This document shows, one piece after another, positions 17,947-21,544 of a stretch of 21,544 bases of DNA. The position numbers and the translations under genes were made by a program. The notes under the pieces were generated by a model. That model searched no databases. It was not told the DNA's origin and saw nothing but the letters and a program-made list of their open reading frames with translations. Source of the stretch: a virus; the IMG/VR virus record IMGVR_UViG_3300048447_000082, positions 1-21,544 of that record; one strand, given 5' to 3'. Every line of letters begins with the position of its first letter. The stretch's first letter is position 1.

Positions 17947-20264
17947 CAAACGGACATGGTATTAAAGTTCAGAAGCGAGACGGCGCTGTAGAGGCGTTGA
18001 ACCTTGATAAGATCCATAAGATGGTAGAAGAGGCATGTGAGGGTCTAGGGGGCGGTGTGAGTGCCTCTCAGGTGGAAATGAGTTCGGGTCTCCAGTTCTT
18101 TGATGGAATTAAGACAAGCGACATTCAAGAAATCCTTGTTCGCTCTGCTAGTGATTTGATTAGTTTGGACAATCCTAACTATCAGTTCGTTGCTGCTCGC
18201 TTACTTTTATTCGCAGTTCGCAAGCAAGTTTTTGGACCTGATTGGGTTCAAGGTTATCCTACGGTGTTGGATCACGCACAGAAATGTGTTTCAACTGGTG
18301 TGTATGATGATAGTATCTTGCGTAAATATACTCAGGAAGAGTGGAACAAGATTGATTCCTATATGGATCATGATCGTGATATGTTGTTTACATACGCTGG
18401 TCTTCGCCAGGTTGTAGATAAGTATCTTGTTCAGGATCGTAGTTGTGGTGAAATGTATGAGACTCCTCAATACATGTACATGATGATTGCGGCAACTCTT
18501 TTCCAAAATTATCCTACAGAGACTAGACTGGATTATGTCAGACGATACTACAACGCAATCAGCAAGCACAAGATCAACATCCCAACGCCAATCATGGCGG
18601 GAGTTCGGACACCGCTCCGTCAATTTGCATCTTGTGTTCTCGTTGATGCTAATGACTCCCTCGATAGTATCTTTAGCAGCGATATGGCTATTGGTAGGTA
18701 CGTCGCACAAAGGGCTGGTATCGGTATTAACGCAGGCAGAATTCGTGGCATCAATTCTAAAATTAGAGGCGGCGAGGTACAACACACAGGTGTTGTCCCC
18801 TTCCTTAAAAAGTTTGAATCAACTGTACTCTGCTGTACACAAAACGGCATCAGAGGTGGTTCTGCTACAGTTCACTTTCCTATCTGGCACCAGGAAATAG
18901 AAGATATTATTGTTCTTAAGAACAATAAAGGAACAGAAGACAATCGAGTGAGGAAACTTGACTACTCAATCCAAATTTCAAAACTTTTCTACGAACGTTT
19001 CATTGCGAATGGAGAGATTAGCCTCTTCTCACCGCATGACGTACCAGGTCTCTATGATGCTTTTGGTACTGATGCATTTGACGCTTGCTATGTGGACTAT
19101 GAATCAGATCAGTCTATTCCAAGAAAGACTATCGGGGCACAAGAACTCTTTCTAGATATTCTGAAAGAGAGAGCAGAGACCGGTCGTCTTTATTTGATGA
19201 ATATTGACCACTGTAACTCACATTCATCTTTTAAAGATAAGGTTAGCATGTCTAATCTTTGTCAAGAGATCACACTTCCTACTAAACCATTAGAGCATAT
19301 TGATGACCCTAATGGTGAGATTGCTTTGTGTATTTTGTCTGCTGTTAACATAGGTAAAGTATCAAAGAAAGATGAACTAGAAGAAATTTGTGATCTTGCT
19401 GTTCGTGGTCTGGAGGAACTGGTAGATTATCAGGAGTATCCAGTAGAAGCAGCAGAATTGAGCACCAAGAATCGTAGATCTCTTGGTATTGGTTATATCG
19501 GACTCGCACATTACTTAGCAAAACAAGGAGAACACTATGATGATCCAAAAGCATGGAAACTCGTCCACGACTTGTCTGAATCTTTCCAATATTACTTGCT
19601 CAAGTCAAGCAACACCATCGCTAAAGAGAAGGGCAAGTGTGGATATTTTGATCGAACCAAGTATGCAGACGGTATCCTCCCAATCGACACTTACAAGCGT
19701 GATATCGATGAGTTCTGTGGAACGGAGTTGAATCATGATTGGGATTCTCTTAGGACATCTATCGCCACCTACGGACTCAGGCACTCAACACTGTCTGCTC
19801 AGATGCCATCAGAAAGCAGTTCCGTTGTGTCAAACGCAACAAATGGAATCGAGCCACCTAGAGCCTTTCTGTCCACTAAAAAAAGCAAAAAGGGACCACT
19901 CAAACAGATCGTTCCTCAGTATGGTAGTCTCAAGAATAACTACACTCTTCTATGGGATATGAAGGGTAATGATGGATACATCAAAATTGTTGCTGCCATG
20001 CAAAAGTTCTTTGATCAGGCAATTTCTGGCAACTGGAGTTACAATCCAGAGAACTATGAGAACAATGAGGTTCCAGTATCTGTCATGGCAGGTGATTTCC
20101 TGAAAACTTACAAGTATGGATGGAAAACTTCTTATTACCAAAACACATATGATAACAAAGATGATCTGCAGGAACCAATAGAGGAGAAAAAAGAATCTAT
20201 CGAAGACTTATTATCCCAAATTCTAGAAACCGAGGAGGAAGACTGTGACAGTTGCAAAATTTAG
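17943..20264 (+). CDS. nrdA: Ribonucleoside-diphosphate reductase alpha subunit NrdA (class Ia)
   Basis: 773 residues, full length. The N-terminal ATP-cone starts IKVQKRDGAVEALNLDKIHK. Catalytic residues match E. coli NrdA one position or a few off: Cys231 and Cys463 (redox pair C225/C462), Asn438, Cys440 and Glu442 in SNLCQEIT, the Tyr pair YY at 731-732 (radical transfer) and the C-terminal C-D-S-C (768, 771) that re-reduces the active site with thioredoxin or glutaredoxin. It reduces NDPs to dNDPs for phage DNA synthesis. Coupled to gp61 by ATGA. Its last codons contain the ribosome site of nrdB. No intron or intein. Confidence 0.98.
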   Translation: MTNGHGIKVQKRDGAVEALNLDKIHKMVEEACEGLGGGVSASQVEMSSGLQFFDGIKTSDIQEILVRSASDLISLDNPNYQFVAARLLLFAVRKQVFGPDWVQGYPTVLDHAQKCVSTGVYDDSILRKYTQEEWNKIDSYMDHDRDMLFTYAGLRQVVDKYLVQDRSCGEMYETPQYMYMMIAATLFQNYPTETRLDYVRRYYNAISKHKINIPTPIMAGVRTPLRQFASCVLVDANDSLDSIFSSDMAIGRYVAQRAGIGINAGRIRGINSKIRGGEVQHTGVVPFLKKFESTVLCCTQNGIRGGSATVHFPIWHQEIEDIIVLKNNKGTEDNRVRKLDYSIQISKLFYERFIANGEISLFSPHDVPGLYDAFGTDAFDACYVDYESDQSIPRKTIGAQELFLDILKERAETGRLYLMNIDHCNSHSSFKDKVSMSNLCQEITLPTKPLEHIDDPNGEIALCILSAVNIGKVSKKDELEEICDLAVRGLEELVDYQEYPVEAAELSTKNRRSLGIGYIGLAHYLAKQGEHYDDPKAWKLVHDLSESFQYYLLKSSNTIAKEKGKCGYFDRTKYADGILPIDTYKRDIDEFCGTELNHDWDSLRTSIATYGLRHSTLSAQMPSESSSVVSNATNGIEPPRAFLSTKKSKKGPLKQIVPQYGSLKNNYTLLWDMKGNDGYIKIVAAMQKFFDQAISGNWSYNPENYENNEVPVSVMAGDFLKTYKYGWKTSYYQNTYDNKDDLQEPIEEKKESIEDLLSQILETEEEDCDSCKI
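20232..20238 (+). promoter_or_regulatory. Shine-Dalgarno GAGGAGG for nrdB, inside nrdA
   Basis: GAGGAGG encodes part of the acidic Glu run of NrdA and lies six bases before GTG 20245. It supports GTG over the downstream ATGs at 20278 and 20299, which have no good ribosome site. Confidence 0.7.
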
Positions 20265-21429
20265 AACAAATAATCAAATGCGTAGTCAAGTAGATGGTAT
20301 GACAGTATTCAATACAAGTATTGTTGACAGCACCAAGCAAAAAATGTTCTTTGGACCCCCTCTTGGGGTTCAGAGATACGATAAGTTTAAGTATCCTGTG
20401 TTTGATAAACTTACACAGCAACAACTAGGTTATTTCTGGCGTCCTGAAGAGGTATCTCTACAGAAAGATCGCGCTGACTATCAAATTTTAAATGATGCAC
20501 AGAAACACATCTTCACGTCGAACCTTAAGTATCAAATCCTCCTTGACTCCGTACAAGGTCGTGGTCCTGGCATGGCTTTCATGCCTTATTGCAGCCTACC
20601 CGAACTTGAGGGTGCCATGAACATTTGGCAGACCATGGAGATGATCCATAGTCGCTCCTACACCCACATTATCAAGAATGTATATGCTGATCCTTCTGAT
20701 GTCTTTGATAAAATCTTAGATGATGACAGGATTCTTGCTAGAGCACAGTCAGTTACTAGTGCTTATGATGAGTTTCTACAGGCAGCACAGGAATGGGGTG
20801 CTGGTAATCAATGGGAACATGCTTTGGATGAAGTTCCGACAGCACAGATAGAACTTCGTGAACTCAAGCGTAAATTGTATCGTGCTGTGGTCAATGTCTA
20901 TATTCTAGAAGGCATTCGTTTCTACGTATCATTTGCTTGTTCATTTGCTTTTGGTGAACTTAAACTTCTCGAAGGATCTGCTAAGATTATTGGTCTCATT
21001 GCTAGAGATGAGAGTCAACACATGACTATTACCAAGAACATTATCAAAAAGTGGTTGGAAGGTGATGATCCTGAGATGGTTGAGATTGCTAAGGAAGAGG
21101 AAGAGAATGTCTATCAGATGTTCCGTGAGTGTGTAGAAGAAGAGAAGTCTTGGGCAGAGTATTTGTTCCGAGATGGATCTCTTATTGGTCTTAATGACAA
21201 ACTTCTTGCTAAGTATGTTGAGTGGACTGCTAATCGTCGTCTAAAGTCTATTGGATTGAAGGCAATCTTTGATACTCCTGTTAGTAATAACCCTCTTCCA
21301 TGGACAGAGCACTGGTTATCTTCTAAAGGTATGCAAGTTGCTCCTCAGGAAACAGAAGTAGAATCATATTTAATTGGGAGCATTAAGCAAGATGTTGAAA
21401 AAGATACGTTCGCTGGTTTTCAGTTGTGA
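20245..21429 (+). CDS. nrdB: Ribonucleoside-diphosphate reductase beta subunit NrdB (class Ia)
   Basis: 394 residues from GTG 20245; most relatives seem to begin near Met19 (ATG 20299: MTVFNTS...), so 18 residues may be an extension or the start may be later. The di-iron site is complete: Asp101, Glu132 and His135 (METMEMIHSR region, E-x-x-H), Glu222 (YILEGIRFY), Glu256 and His259 (DESQH). The radical Tyr139 follows His135 at the E. coli spacing, making this the iron-tyrosyl radical type. The C-terminus KDTFAGFQL is the peptide that docks on NrdA. It overlaps nrdA by 20 bases. Confidence 0.96.
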   Translation: MTVAKFRTNNQMRSQVDGMTVFNTSIVDSTKQKMFFGPPLGVQRYDKFKYPVFDKLTQQQLGYFWRPEEVSLQKDRADYQILNDAQKHIFTSNLKYQILLDSVQGRGPGMAFMPYCSLPELEGAMNIWQTMEMIHSRSYTHIIKNVYADPSDVFDKILDDDRILARAQSVTSAYDEFLQAAQEWGAGNQWEHALDEVPTAQIELRELKRKLYRAVVNVYILEGIRFYVSFACSFAFGELKLLEGSAKIIGLIARDESQHMTITKNIIKKWLEGDDPEMVEIAKEEEENVYQMFRECVEEEKSWAEYLFRDGSLIGLNDKLLAKYVEWTANRRLKSIGLKAIFDTPVSNNPLPWTEHWLSSKGMQVAPQETEVESYLIGSIKQDVEKDTFAGFQL

Positions 21430-21450
21430 CAAACTACTCTTTACCTGGTT

Positions 21451-21465
21451 GGAGGGAAGACCTCC
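21451..21465 (+). other. Small hairpin after nrdB
   Basis: GGAGG (21451-21455) and CCTCC (21461-21465) with a GAAGA loop. No T run, so probably not a complete terminator. It lies 21 bases after the nrdB stop. Confidence 0.4.
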
Positions 21466-21488
21466 TACAGACAAATCTACCCAGTCAG

Positions 21489-21506
21489 GAGGAGAGAGAT
21501 CTCCTC
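21489..21506 (+). other. GNRA-capped hairpin near the right edge
   Basis: GAGGAGA (21489-21495) pairs with TCTCCTC (21500-21506) around a GAGA tetraloop. It could hide a Shine-Dalgarno-like AGGAGG. The 115 bases 21430-21544 hold no complete ORF that I can see; a start codon may lie beyond the window. Confidence 0.4.
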
Positions 21507-21544
21507 TCAAGGGGTCCGTCAAGTCTAGCAAAAGCATTTCAACT

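Noticed and set aside
18291-18785. 164-codon open frame on the - strand inside nrdA
   Set aside because: Antisense shadow of a conserved enzyme; composition is not protein-like.
1-21544. tRNA genes, CRISPR arrays, insertion sequences and photosynthesis genes
   Set aside because: Looked for and not found; no cloverleaf arms, regular repeats, transposase motifs or psbA/hli-like proteins were seen.

Overview
The window reads as the replication and nucleotide-metabolism core of a T4-like cyanophage (Kyanoviridae-type myovirus of marine Synechococcus or Prochlorococcus). The evidence is T4 core genes in the cyanophage order (44, 62, regA, hsp20, 43, uvsX, 41, 61, nrdA, nrdB), the typical small cyanophage ORFans between them, and phage-encoded Hsp20 and MazG. 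All genes are on the + strand and tightly packed; nine junctions are ATGA start/stop overlaps. I see no tRNA, CRISPR array, insertion sequence, intron or photosynthesis gene.

Left block (1-2863): the C-terminus of clamp loader gp44, two overlapping small genes, a D12-class DNA adenine methylase that overlaps the 3' end of the gene before it, a 47-residue protein, a conserved phage protein of uncertain function, clamp loader gp62 and the translational repressor RegA. A structured 145-base gap (2864-3008) with a terminator-like hairpin leads to hsp20, which ends in a strong intrinsic terminator. Next come three tandem paralogous genes (3481-4430) of a cyanophage Sm-like (RNA-binding fold) family, then gp43 polymerase, a small protein, UvsX recombinase, gp41 helicase and a MazG-type pyrophosphohydrolase. 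A putative tiny lipoprotein gene ends inside a second terminator.

Middle block (10053-16950): an accessory and probably late-expressed island lies between gp41/mazG and gp61. It holds an unrecognised 508-residue protein with nuclease-like motifs and its own codon habit, a ligase-like plus HxGH-nucleotidyltransferase pair, and several small basic proteins whose N-termini resemble T4 capsid-targeting sequences (one has a dockerin/EF-hand-like loop, one is Cys-rich). It also holds an Ig-like probable virion protein, coiled-coil proteins and a coiled-coil membrane protein. Matches to the T4-type late promoter (TATAAATA or CTAAATA) recur just upstream of starts here.

Right block (16957-21429): gp61 primase and class Ia ribonucleotide reductase NrdA and NrdB in translationally coupled order, then two small hairpins at the window edge. 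Together the clamp loader, polymerase, helicase, primase and recombinase form the replisome. NrdAB and MazG adjust the dNTP pool, RegA (and perhaps the Sm-like proteins) act on mRNA, and the middle island probably supplies virion and host-interaction functions.
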